Positions 26,220-36,421 of a stretch of DNA of 64,000 nt are shown here, in pieces. This DNA comes from Ignelater luminosus (taxonomy: Eukaryota; Arthropoda; Insecta; Coleoptera; Elateridae), in contig VTPC01007521.1 in the NCBI GenBank assembly GCA_011009095.1, forward strand, positions 6,582 through 70,581, given 5' to 3'. Each line of letters starts with the position of its first letter. Position 1 is the first letter of the stretch. Made by a program: the position numbers and the translations under genes. The notes beneath the pieces were generated by a model. That model did no database searches. It saw nothing but the letters and a program-made list of their open reading frames with translations, and had not been told where the DNA came from.

Positions 26220-26818
26220 CTTTTTTTTAATTATCTGCTTGTTTACAATCTACTCGATTTAATCACAGGTATTGGGTAAATATGCTGTGAGTTAAAGTAG
26301 CATGTGGGTGGTCCCGTCCTTCATCAGTCCACCTTGAGTTAGTCGACGAGGTCTTCCGGCCAGCTTTGGTTTAGTCTTCTATCTATATGGGCTTGACTGG
26401 TTAAGGCGTGAATTAGGTCATTTGTATGGTTGGTGTTCCGTTGTTTGTATCTGGTAGCCTGGGGTCTTACTATATCCTTGATGAATGGTATGTTGAGGTC
26501 TTCATGGAGGGTCTTGTTGCAGACATACCAAGGTGCGTTTGTTATTATTTATAATATTTTTGATTGGAATCGTTGTAAGATGTTTATGTTTGATGGCTTC
26601 GCACATCCCCAAAGTTCACTGACATATGTCCATATTGGTTTTAATATGACTTTGTATATAGCTAGCTTATTTTCTAGAGATAACTGTGATCTTCTGTTGA
26701 TAAGCCAATTTATCTGATGGATTTTGAGGGTTAGCGTTGCTTTCTAGTTTTAATATGTGCTTTCTATGTCAGTTTCTGATTTAAGTGCAATCCCAGGTAT
26801 TCGTTTGTCACTGGTATA

Positions 26819-28352
26819 CAGTGTGTCCAGTTTAAAATGACCTACATCGGGATATTGGAAACGGTAATGGATACAAGGTTGGTTAAATAGGGAAAAAGTT
26901 TCGTATTTATATGCCAATGAATAATCCATGGTTACATTGACAAATATCTGCCCCGTTTCAAAGGTACAGGGTGAAAATCAAAACAGTGCATTTTCTAAAA
27001 TCCTGATTTATTTATTTGTTATTAAATGTACAATATTTTCAGAAACTAAATAGCGACTAATGAGGATTTAAAAAACAACTTCAAAAAAATACTAGGTCGT
27101 CTAGATTTCACGTATTAGCATCCAACTTTTGTTTTTTTTATGGGCGCCATATTGGATTTTTACATTTTTAAAATCGTCATAAGAAGAGCTTTTCAACCAT
27201 GTAAATATGACTATGTTTAGAGAAGGGAAAGTACAAAAAAATACAAAATTAAGATTTAACCAGAGTAGGCCTTGAGGTTTGCAATAATTTGCAAACAAAT
27301 GAGTGAGTGAGTGAGACAGCAGATTAGATGGGGATTTAATGTCTGGATAGGTATAATTGGTAGTCACATCGTTGGACCATTTCTCTTCAATGAAAACCTT
27401 AATTCTGAAAGATACCTTCACCTTTTACAAACAAATGCAGCAGATCGTCTCATGGAGCTTCCCCTTGCAACCCTTCAAAACATGTTTTTTCAGCAAGATG
27501 GGGGACCTACACACAATGCTTAAATAATTACGAATTTTTTAAATAATGAATATCCTGACCATTGGATTGGAAATCGGGGACCAATAAGATGGCCCGCAAG
27601 GTCACCAGATATTACGCCTCTTGATTTTTTTTGTATGGGGTTATCTAAAAACTTAAGTTTATTCACGACAATACGAAACAGTGGATGCCTTACAAAAGCG
27701 GTCATTGAAGCAGTAAACAGAAGTACTCCGTTGATGCTAAGACAGTCTTGTGAAGCAGTTTTGAATCGGTGTAGAAGGTGCATACAGCAGAATGGAGGTT
27801 TATTTGAACATTTATTAGATTAATATTAATTAAAATTAATTTAATTAGTATTTTCACTCATTTGTCTGCAAATTATTATTTGGGAACCTCAAGGCCTACT
27901 ATAGTTAAATCTTAACTTTGTATTTTCTTATACTTTCTTTTCTCTAAACATAGTCATATTGTACATAGTTGAAAAGCTATTTTTATGACGATTTTGAAAA
28001 TGTAAAAATCCAGTATGGCGCCCATAAGAAAAACAAAAGTTGGATACGAGTACGTGAAATCTAGAAGGCCTAGTATTTTCTTGAGGTCGTTTTGGAAATC
28101 TTCATTAGTCGTTATTTAGTTTCTGAAAGTAGTGTACATTTATCTCTAATAACAAATAAATAAATCAGGATTTTAGAAAATGCACTTTTTTGGTTTTCAC
28201 CCCGTATCCTTGAAACGGAGCAGATAATTGTCAATGTAACCATGGATTATTTATTGGAATATAAATACAAAACTTTTTCCCCATTTAACCAACCTTGTAT
28301 CTATTATCGTTTCCAATATCCCCATGTAGGTCATTTTAAACTGGACACACTG
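26819..28352 (+). mobile_element. second DD41D mariner-like element with ~470-bp TIRs
   Basis: The ends are CAGTGTGTCCAGTTTAAAAT and its inverse, flanked by TA (26817-26818, 28353-28354). The inverted match extends from each end for about 470 bp (26819 to about 27285, and about 27885 to 28352), leaving only about 600 bp of internal sequence. It shares the CAGTGTGTCCA terminus with the element at 7703-9608 but differs inside. Its transposase is a remnant. It inserted in the opposite orientation to the host LINE. Confidence 0.92.
27311..27830 (+). pseudogene. DD41D transposase remnant
   Basis: Only the C-terminal half survives. NVWIGIIGSHIVGPFLFNEN leads to the second catalytic Asp in FFQQDGGPTHNA. 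After an in-frame TAA at 27521-27523 come NEYPDHWIGNRGPIRWPARS and the third Asp in SPDITPLDFF. The spacing is again 41 residues if the stop is counted as one. A frameshift follows immediately, with VWGYLKT in another frame. The N-terminal DNA-binding domain and first catalytic Asp are missing, replaced by TIR sequence. A (GAGT)n run at 27301-27316 marks the junction. It is non-functional. Confidence 0.82.
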
Positions 28353-30478
28353 TATACTGTTGATTTATTGTTATCCCAAGACAGAATTTGTGCTGACTTT
28401 GAAGTATTAACCATAATTTTACATTTTGTGAGCCATTCTTCTAGTAAATTAAGATAGTTCTGGAGTTTGTTAGATGCAATTATTGGGCTTTCGTCTGTTG
28501 CGACGATTGCTGTATTGTCTGCAAAAGTACCAATTTGTGCATCTGCTGTATATATTAGGTATATGTATGGCCCACGCACACTTTCTTGTGGTACCCCTGC
28601 TTATATTGGATGGTAGTTAATTTGATCTTTGTTGATTTTGATATCAGAATATCTTTCTGACAAGCATGATTTAAGAATTAGATAAAGCTGGCTTGAAAGC
28701 AATTGTTTCAGTTTGACAAGAGGCCTTTGTGCCACACCTTGTCGAAAGCTTGTTGTATATCAAGAAAGACTGCCGCACACATATTCTTATCTTCTATGAT
28801 ATCTCGTATTGTATTAACTATTCTGTGGCATTTCTGTATGGTGGAATAGTTTTCTCCGAAACCAAACTTGTGCGATGGAATTAGATTTAATGTTGTAATT
28901 TCCATTTTCAGTTGTTTCAGCAAACTTCTTTTAAAGATTTTGGAAAGTAATAGGAGCAGGTTCATGGGTCTATATGATGTAACTTCAGTAGATGGCTTTC
29001 CAGGTTTAGCAATCATTAAGATTTGGGCAAATCTCCACTGAGTTGGGTAGTGGCATATATGAAGGATTCTGTTGAAGATGGTGGTTAGAAATACAATGGC
29101 TCATTTCGACAGATGCTTTAGTGTTTTTCCAGAGGCTTTGTGGGAGTTGGTGACTTTTATTTCAGATAGTTTTTCACTTGGTGTTATCGATTTTAGTAGA
29201 CGTGACAGCTGGCATGGCGTATCAAAAAAGTGATTAATTTGTTCGTCTTCGTGATTATTCGCAAAAGTAATTACTTTTTCCAGATGTTCCGCAAAAACCT
29301 TAGCTTTCTCTTCTGTTGACCTTGGCCAGTTGCCATTGTCTTCTCTTAATGGGGAAAAATTGGTTGAACTGATCTTTTTAACTTTTTAGTTGCTCTCCAT
29401 AGTGATAGGTCATGAGGAGGTAAGACGTTTATGTAGTACTTGAATGAATCGTTTTTAAAATTGTGAATGGCTTGGTGGAGTTTGTGGGTAAGTCTGTTAA
29501 GAATAGTTTTGTCATTTGCGTTTCTTGTTCTTTGTCAGATTCTGCGAGCTCTACGTTTTTGAAGTACCAATCTTTTATTTGTAAAGGAATGTTATTAATG
29601 TCTCTTCCTGGATTTTGTTTAGGGGTTACCTTCCATGCTGCATATTGTATTATAGTAGTAAAGTGATGAATTGCTTCATTGATGTCTGCCTGTTCTTTCA
29701 GGTTTATATTTAAGTTAATATTGTCATATTTGATGTGTTGGTAGATACCCCAATTGGTTTGTGTATTACATATGTTAATCTGGGCATCGTTGTATTATAT
29801 AGAATCTGAGTACTCACTGTTAGTATGATGGGGCTGTGGTCCGAGCTTAAGTCGTAGCAGGATTTTATGTGGCAGTGGGTGGTAGGTATTCTGTTGATGA
29901 CCGCAAAATCTATAAGGTCGGGTATTCTGTTCCTGTCCGTAGGTCAATAGGTGGGTTCCCCGGCTGATAGGTAAACTAGATTTTGTTGATGGATAGCGTT
30001 TAGTAGATTTTTACCTTTCTGCGTAATGCGTCGTGACCCCCCATGTAGTATGTTTGCATTCCAGTCTCCTGCAATGATAAAGTGAGAACCAAGTGAACTT
30101 AGGAAGTCTTGGTACTCGTCGGTTGTGATGAGATGTCTGGGAGGACTGTAGATTGCTGCTGTTGTTATTGGCCATAGAAGTCCTTGTATTTTTTATCTTA
30201 GTACTTTGAATTTTGTCAGTTATGTACGATTTTAAGCTAAAGTGGTTTATGGTATTCTTAATTATTACAGCTGAACCTGCATGAGCTTCACCTTCTGGAT
30301 GGTTGGTTTAGTATACTGTGTAAATAGTATGGTATCTTTACCACTGTTCTGTCCGTGGAGTGACTTTCTGATATTAATAAGATATCGATTTTATTAACTT
30401 TTACGAAAATGTTGATTTCTTGCGTGTGGTTTAATAGCCCGTTTGCATTCAAGGCTGCTATTCGTAGTGATTTAGACG

Positions 30479-30787
30479 TTAGTCAGTTATTTTGTTGATT
30501 ACTGTGCTTAGCATGTTAAGAATCATGCTATTCTGACTTAATAATTGAGTAAATAAGTTTTTAAATTCATTAAAAAATTTGTTCATTATCTTTTCGATAT
30601 TATTTTGTCTGTTGTCTGTGATTGGTGTGTTAGGTTGATTAGGAACAGCTTGGGCATATGTTTGGCTTACATTCTGTTGGGGGTTTGGATTAGGGTTGTT
30701 TCTGTTGCTTATGTTTGGTTGGTGATGTTTATTTTGTTGTTGTGGTTGGTGTTGTTGTCGATTAAACTGCGCGTCCTTGTTATGCAT
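30479..30787 (-). pseudogene. LINE ORF1 (gag-like) C-terminal piece
   Basis: The 102-residue frame is rich in Gln, Asn and Pro (QQHQPQQQNKHHQPN) and contains TYAQAVPNQ, a phrase typical of the region after the zinc knuckles in jockey-type ORF1 proteins. A hydrophobic, helix-like end follows (FNEFKNLFTQLLSQNSMILN). The zinc knuckles themselves would lie upstream and are lost at the 5' truncation. It ends immediately before ORF2. The ATG listed is merely the first in the surviving piece. Confidence 0.65.
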
Positions 30788-30789
30788 GC

Positions 30790-31655
30790 CTTTTATTCTG
30801 ATCAGGTGTTATTCACTGATGAAAGTAAAATTAATATTTTTGGGTCTGACAGTAGCACCTACATCTGGAGGAAAGCAAACGAAGAGTTGCGGCGGCAGAA
30901 TTTAAAGCCGACCGTCAAACACGGTGGAGGATCGGTAATGGTATGGGGCTGCATGTCAGCTGCTGGTCCTGGAAAATTACAAATAATTGATGGAATAATG
31001 AATAAGGACGTGTATTTAGCAATTTTAAAAAAGAATCTTCACGAAAGCGTACAAAAATTAGGAATCAGTGATGATTTTTATTTTTATCAGGACAACGATC
31101 CAAAACATAAGGCTTATAAAATACGGCCTTGGTTGCTTTATAATTGCCTGCATGTCTTGGAAACACCTCCACAGTCTCCTGATATTATTGCTATAGAAAA
31201 TCTATGGAGCTATTTGAAAACACAGGTGCGGAAATACACTATTTCTTCAAGAACAGACCTAAAAAGAGTAATTCTTGAAGAATGGAAAAAGATACCTCCT
31301 GCCTTATGTGAGAAAATAGTTAGATTAATGCCCAAAAGATTAGAAAGTGTCAAAAAGAGTAAAGGCCTTCCCACAAAGTATTGATTTTAAAGTAATTGAT
31401 TGTTATATAAGTTTTAATTATAATTTCTGTGATTGTCCGAGTTTTATTTTGATATTAAGTTTGTATTTAATTTAGAATTAATTATTTTTTTGCTTTATTT
31501 TTTGAATTTATTGATTTTTCTTTTATTAAATGTATACAGTAAACTGCCATTTAATAGAGTGCCTAATTTATTTCAATTTATTGTAATATTATTTTTTAAT
31601 TTATTAATAATTATACATTTTCATAACAGCGTCCGAGTTTCACTTTGAGCAACTG
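30790..31655 (+). mobile_element. Tc1-like element, 3' half with right TIR
   Basis: The right end reads GTCCGAGTTTCACTTTGAGC followed by AACTG, then TA (31656-31657), in Tc1 style. The transposase C-terminal half lies inside. The left half, including the left TIR and DNA-binding domain, is absent because LINE sequence begins at about 30788. No matching left half appears on the far side of the LINE near 26.2 kb. Confidence 0.75.
30793..31384 (+). pseudogene. Tc1-like DD34E transposase, C-terminal half
   Basis: The frame carries all three catalytic residues: Asp in VLFTDESKINIFG, Asp in FYQDNDPKHKA and Glu in SPDIIAIENLW. There are 34 residues between the last two, the classical Tc1 spacing. 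Other family blocks are SVMVWGCMSAAGPGKL and the terminal RLESVKKSKGLPTKY. It is free of stops from about 30793 to 31384, so it decayed mainly by loss of its N-terminal half. The apparent ORF extending back to 30605 is a chimera: its first 60 or so residues are antisense LINE sequence and should not be counted as transposase. Confidence 0.9.
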
Positions 31656-31689
31656 TATTTTTGGTTTAACATTAGTACCCTTTAACAAA

Positions 31690-32362
31690 ACTTTTCCCAC
31701 TCCATCAGGCGAAGCAAAAACCACTATTAACTAATAAACAAATGAAAAATCGTATGGCGTGGGCTAGAGCTCACAAAAATTGGACTTTGGAACAGTGGGG
31801 CACAGTAGTTTGGTCTGATGAATCACGTTTCGAGGTATCCATAGGTGATACTAGGAGTAGAGTAATAAGAACAAAATCAGCTTACAATACCGATTGCTTA
31901 CGGACTAAAGTTAAATTCCCTGCCTCTATTATGGTGTGGGGCAGAATGTCTTCGTCCGGTGTGGGTAGACTGTATTTTGCTAACAAATACATTGAAATTC
32001 TGGAACAGCATCTTTTGCCTACAATCGAATCTTTAGAGTTGGACGGTAGGAAACGAGTTTTTCAACAAGACGGTGCTCATGCCACAGTGCAAGAAAGGTT
32101 AAAAGTCTGGATGACTGAAAATAACCTAGAGACATTGCCCTGGATCTCTAGTAGCCCGGATCTATCACCTATCGAAATGTTGTGGAATAGAATGAAAAAG
32201 AAGCTCAGAGAACATCCTGCTCGAACACTCAATGATTTGAAACACAGACTTCAAGAGATTTGGGACTCATTTACTCCAGATGAGTGTAAAGCACTGGTCG
32301 ATACCATGCCTAGTCAAATCGAAGCTGTTTTAAAACACAAAGGCGGTACTACCCAGTGGTAG
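31690..32362 (+). pseudogene. second Tc1-like DD34E transposase, C-terminal part
   Basis: This is a different Tc1 lineage from its neighbour. The core reads TVVWSDESRFEV (first Asp), SIMVWGRMSSSGVGRLYF, VFQQDGAHATVQERL (second Asp) and SPDLSPIEMLWN (Glu). Again 34 residues separate the last two. The frame is readable upstream of the first ATG at 31742 (AKQKPLLTNKQ), so that ATG is not the true start. Both HTH domains are missing. It ends RMKKKLREHPARTLNDLKHR and KHKGGTTQW. No TIR could be found for it. It sits just beyond the right end of the first Tc1 element. Confidence 0.88.
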
Positions 32363-32364
32363 AA

Positions 32365-35030
32365 AGTTTTATTTAAAATGTTAGTTTTGTAGTCTAAGAG
32401 CGATGTTTCAAAATTGAATCGAATAATATTCAATAAGATAAGTTTAAAAAGTTTAAATATGTGTTAATATATTACTAATATGTTCTAAGTTAATATAGTT
32501 TTTTTGATTAACAACTTTAGTTTCCATTCATTTGACGTAAATAAAAATTAAGCGGCTAAAACGCATTAAAAAAGTAATGGGCGAACTGATCTGCAATAGG
32601 GCTCGTATGTTGGGTTACAATACAAGTCTGTTATGTGGCCAACCATGCATATTTGATTGCTGTAATCTTAGTTCGTGTTAGCTATGTGTGTGTTGTCGCT
32701 ACATTTCTTATTCAACTTTGCTTTAACTGGTATTGCTCAACTGTCTACAGTTAATCTCTTTTCTCTAGAAAGTTTATCTCTTTTGGGAGATGATGCGATC
32801 CGTTCAACCTACAAGATGCACGAAATTCTAATAACAATAACATGTTGTAAACGGATTTGTCTATGCCCTTATTCGTAGAGAATATCTTTTAGACTAAGGT
32901 GAAGAGATTGTTTATCTACATAAAGTGAATTATAAAAGAAAAACTCGCAGAAAGATTTCTAAACAAAATTTGCAGGTAGTAACAGAAAACTTGTAGAACA
33001 GAAAAAATTATAACTATAGCACGTAACAACTTCCAATTAAGTTACATTCTTAATGTTGCAATGTCCATAAAATCTTTAGTGCCACCTGTTAGTTATAAAG
33101 AAGGCATTAAAAATCATTGTATGTGTGAAAACTTGCAAATTCATGGTTTAAATCAGCGGAAATTATTCAGGACGACTTCATTTATTTCCACCCACTTCAA
33201 AGGGGTGTGATTTTTTTGCGGATTCTTTATACATTATACTACATAACGTATGTATGTTTAATATACCTTTAACTGGTTTACCTCCGGAGATAAAATATCT
33301 TTAGCAATATAAAAGAACTTTAAAACTTAAAAATGCCATAAGAAATCTTGGCTTCTTAATTTTCACAGTTAAAGTTTAAAATATCCGAAGAAGAAAATAT
33401 AAAAATTTAGGCAACGTAAAGAAAATAATGAATCTTAAATTTTTTCATCAAACTTTTTAATGATTACTAGGAATCTCGTTAGAATTATAAATATTTGCAA
33501 TAACAGCAACAAACAAAACTTTCCTTTTACCAAACAAAAAGAAAAGGCAAATTAATGAGTTAGGTATTTTTTATTTTACTTTAGGTATACCCACAAGGGA
33601 ATTACATATGATACATCTCATTGTTTTTGGCGTGCTCTGTCGAGAAAAAAAAACCTGAGAGAAAAAAAAACTTTTAGCTTCTTTCTTTCGTGTTTTTTCT
33701 TAATCCCCTCCGCATTTGCTTCTTGTTGACCTTTTCTCAACCGTGCCACTTAAATCAATAATATATCAATGAAAGAAAATACCAAATGCGGATAATTTAA
33801 AAACCCTCAACGAGACGGATCTGCTTAACCGAGAAAAAAGAAAATGTACATTTGAGAGGATCGTAAGATATTGTGATCTGATTCGTTTTAATGTAAAACA
33901 AAAAATTATCAAAGCGGTATGCGTCTCTCTTTTTAAAATATCAACTTACTAACAAGGGCAGAAAAAAATTATATTAATTTTTTACCTAACAATTTTAATT
34001 TTTATCATCTACAGAAGCTTAAGATGGTGAAAAAAACTTCATTAACTGTAAAATATTTTCTAAATAATAAAAATAGAGAAACAACAAAATCCACGCGATT
34101 CTTGTCTATTTAACTAAGAATATGATTATGGTTTTCTCAAAATGGAATGTTAAAGTTTACACTCTACACATTCCCGAGTTAAACATTTGACAAAGTTGGT
34201 AGCTAGTAGTAGTAATAGGATTACATTACGTAAAATGGAAGGTCTCATATACTCAAAACGAGTTTCTTATATTTGGCTAGGGAATTATTTAAAGGAGAAT
34301 TACCACAAAACTTGAGTGAAATTCTATGTTCAGTAAGGAAGTTGATATTTGAAATTATGCAGGAAGAAAATCCTGTCGGGGCATTAAACTGAATTTTATA
34401 AACTTGTTAAGAACGACAGAAAGATCCATTCACATTTCGCGTCTTGAATTTAATCACTTTTTACTGCGTATTTTCTTCTTTTTACAAACGATATTACAAG
34501 TGCACGGCGGAATAGGATAAACTGATTTTTATGTGGGAGACGTTACTAAATGGATTAACAACGGGAATAACCTGCGAGCTTGGTGTTTTGATCATTTTAT
34601 AGTATTCAATTTTATTTCCCTTTAAAGAATATTTAAGAAGTTTTTTAGCGATTCCAAAATATGTAAATTTAAGTACATTTACGAACTTGAATTTACGATT
34701 AGTCTCCAATTAAAAGTACTTAGGCATAGTAGGTTAATCTGCTTTATACAACAGACAAAATAATACGACAAAAAGTACGTCCGAGACTCCCAGTGGTATA
34801 CCTTACAAAAACAACTACTGAAGAAGGTATATATATAATTCGCTTTTAGTGTTTACTTTTGGAATTCGAATGAAAATTTAGAAAAACCGGCAGTCTTATC
34901 CTGTAAACAATGCATTAATAAACAACGCTAAAAAGGACCTAAATATAACACTCCTATGTTGATGTTATCAATCTAAGCATATGTTCGTAAAAAATAAATA
35001 ATTAAAACATCTAGGAATGCAAAGCATAAC
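32365..35030. other. unassigned AT-rich stretch
   Basis: I see no gene or terminal repeats. Open frames at 32675-32878 and 34494-34709 have no recognisable motif. Two A-runs with GAGAG spacers lie at 33640-33670. Confidence 0.4.
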
Positions 35031-35033
35031 CAC

Positions 35034-35422
35034 AACGAACTCCAGTTCGTTACTGAATTCAAGTAATAGCTTGTTCACAAAAATAAGCAAACATTTATCT
35101 TTCGGCGGCCATTTTGACCATGTTCCTGAAGATATGTCGAAAAACGAAGACACCAAGTGTCTTTAGTCTTGATGTAGAATAAAATTTTTTCATGTAGAAT
35201 ACGATCCTAAAGTAAAAACAAAATTTTTGAAAATTCTTCAAATTTTAGCGGTCATTTTGACCATGCTCTCGAAGAGATATCAGAAAACGAAAACAGCACG
35301 TTGTCCTTAGTTTTTGATGTAGAATTCAAATCTGAAGTCAAAATCTCACAATTTAAAAATAATGTGGACAGACAGACACATAGACTTCGCGAATTCAGTA
35401 ACAATTCCAAAGAAGTTCGTTG
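35034..35422. mobile_element. MITE-like element with two 145-bp internal repeats
   Basis: The ends are inverted: CAACGAACT...GTTACTGAATTC on the left and GAATTCAGTAAC...AGTTCGTTG on the right. Between them a block with CATTTTGACCATG and TTTAGTCTTGATGTAGAAT occurs at about 35108-35177. It recurs diverged at about 35253-35325, with a period of about 145 bp. A GACAGACAGACACATAGACT phrase follows. It has no coding potential, and its borders are approximate. Confidence 0.6.
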
Positions 35423-35825
35423 ATTATATACCAACATTCTGCTTGTTGTAATCGAACAAAATGTGCTAGGACTACATTTAAAAAGATAGGAAGCCTAATA
35501 TTATAACAGTAGTTAAAAAACGTTATTTCTAATTAAAAGGTTACTCACCAAATAACTTAAATACTTATTAGAAACAATCCGGCTAATGATGACTCATCTC
35601 ACTTTGGATCGTGGGTGTCAGATATTTTTAAAATTAAATTGGAATCTACCAATAATGTGATAAACCACAGGTCTGTCATGAAATTTCTATCTTAAACCCA
35701 ACAAAGACACTAAGGGTAAACTAAGGATATCGATAATAATTCATGTTGAACGCCAGGGCTTTTTTGTTTAAATTGGAAGAAAAACTCAAAATTCTAAGAC
35801 AGACGTGGTGTTTATCAATAAGATA
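35423..35825. other. unassigned AT-rich gap
   Basis: I see nothing recognisable between the two neighbouring elements. Confidence 0.4.
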
Positions 35826-36205
35826 CCCAGCAAACACAATTATATCGTAGCGATATCAGTGCGACTTCATCTGTGTACGAACTTGTTTAATGTTACATAG
35901 CACACTGCGCACATGTGCGTTATGTACAACGCGTAATGTCAGAAACACAGTACGAGTTGCAGCACATCGCGATTACATACCGATTGTTACATGCCGACGA
36001 CATCCATCGTGCTTCAGACTAAGTATATACTTGTTGGTACATCGTCATAATCTTACGTGAATACATCGCTCTAATGTCTACGTTTCGATGTACCTGTTTC
36101 GTTTAATTTTAAAAGATTATGTAATATGCTAAATTACGTATTTGTTACGTCTACATTGTAACATTGTTAACATGTAATAAAGAGTATGCCCCATTAATTA
36201 ATTAA

Positions 36206-36417
36206 AGTCTGGTCTTTCTACCTCCTTGTAAATTTATCGTCCACGTAACCCAAAACATTTTTCCAAGCTTCCGACCAATTTATTCTAGTCTATAGAGGTT
36301 GCAGGAAGACCAAAATAAATTAGTCAAAAGTTAATACAACATATTGGCCTTGCCCAAGTAAGAAAAGTCGCAAGTTATCTGACCGATAAATTTATAAGGA
36401 GGTGGAAAGACTAGGCC
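36206..36417. mobile_element. 212-bp MITE with TTAA target duplication
   Basis: A hairpin-like element lies between TTAA tetramers (36202-36205 and 36418-36421). The left arm reads AG-TCTGGTCTTTCTACCTCC and TTGTAAATTTATCG. The right arm is its inverse with few changes (CGATAAATTTATAAGGAGGT). TTAA duplication points to piggyBac- or Kolobok-type mobilisation. It is nested in the 35826-39059 element. Confidence 0.8.
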
Positions 36418-36421
36418 TTAA

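Larger units (their letters stand above)
26340..30475 (-). pseudogene. jockey-like LINE ORF2 (endonuclease-RT), interrupted and frameshifted
   Basis: ORF2 of this LINE class nicks target DNA and reverse-transcribes its RNA there. The endonuclease start is readable (SLRIAALNANGLLNH, then KIDILLISESH). The loop AGEPTYRPTDRNRIPDLIDF lies near 29950 and the SSDHSPI motif near 29845. The RT part has MIAKPGKPSTEVTSYRPMNL and FLDIQQAFDKVWHKGLL (28708-29016). At 28331-28579 the catalytic YADD box reads FADNTAI, so its second Asp is lost. The tail after the insertion has KPSNINILQRFQ, NAPWYVCNKTLHEDLN and RRLNQSWPEDLVD before TAA. Frameshifts, in-frame stops and the inserted transposon make it dead. 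Confidence 0.88.
26220..30787 (-). mobile_element. jockey-like LINE, 5'-truncated and split by a DD41D element
   Basis: One LINE runs on the minus strand. In order it shows the end of ORF1 (30787-30479), endonuclease (about 30470-29400), RT (about 29350-28353), the DD41D insertion (28352-26819), then the RT tail (about 26817-26340). The 3' untranslated region ends in an A-run seen as T8 near 26221-26229. The 5' end stops abruptly at about 30788 where Tc1 sequence begins. Coding sense resumes after the insertion as PVTNEYLGLHLNQKLT, which fixes the TA insertion site. Confidence 0.88.

Noticed and set aside
26430..26717. 95-codon plus-strand frame
   Set aside because: It is antisense to the LINE ORF2 tail, which is readable on the minus strand.
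27301..27316. (GAGT)n run as a functional microsatellite
   Set aside because: Only four units at the junction between a TIR and a transposase stub, more likely slippage debris.
30605..31384. 259-codon open frame as one gene
   Set aside because: The first 60 or so codons are antisense to LINE ORF1 (30479-30787). Only the part from about 30793 is Tc1 transposase, so the joint frame is an accident of the junction.
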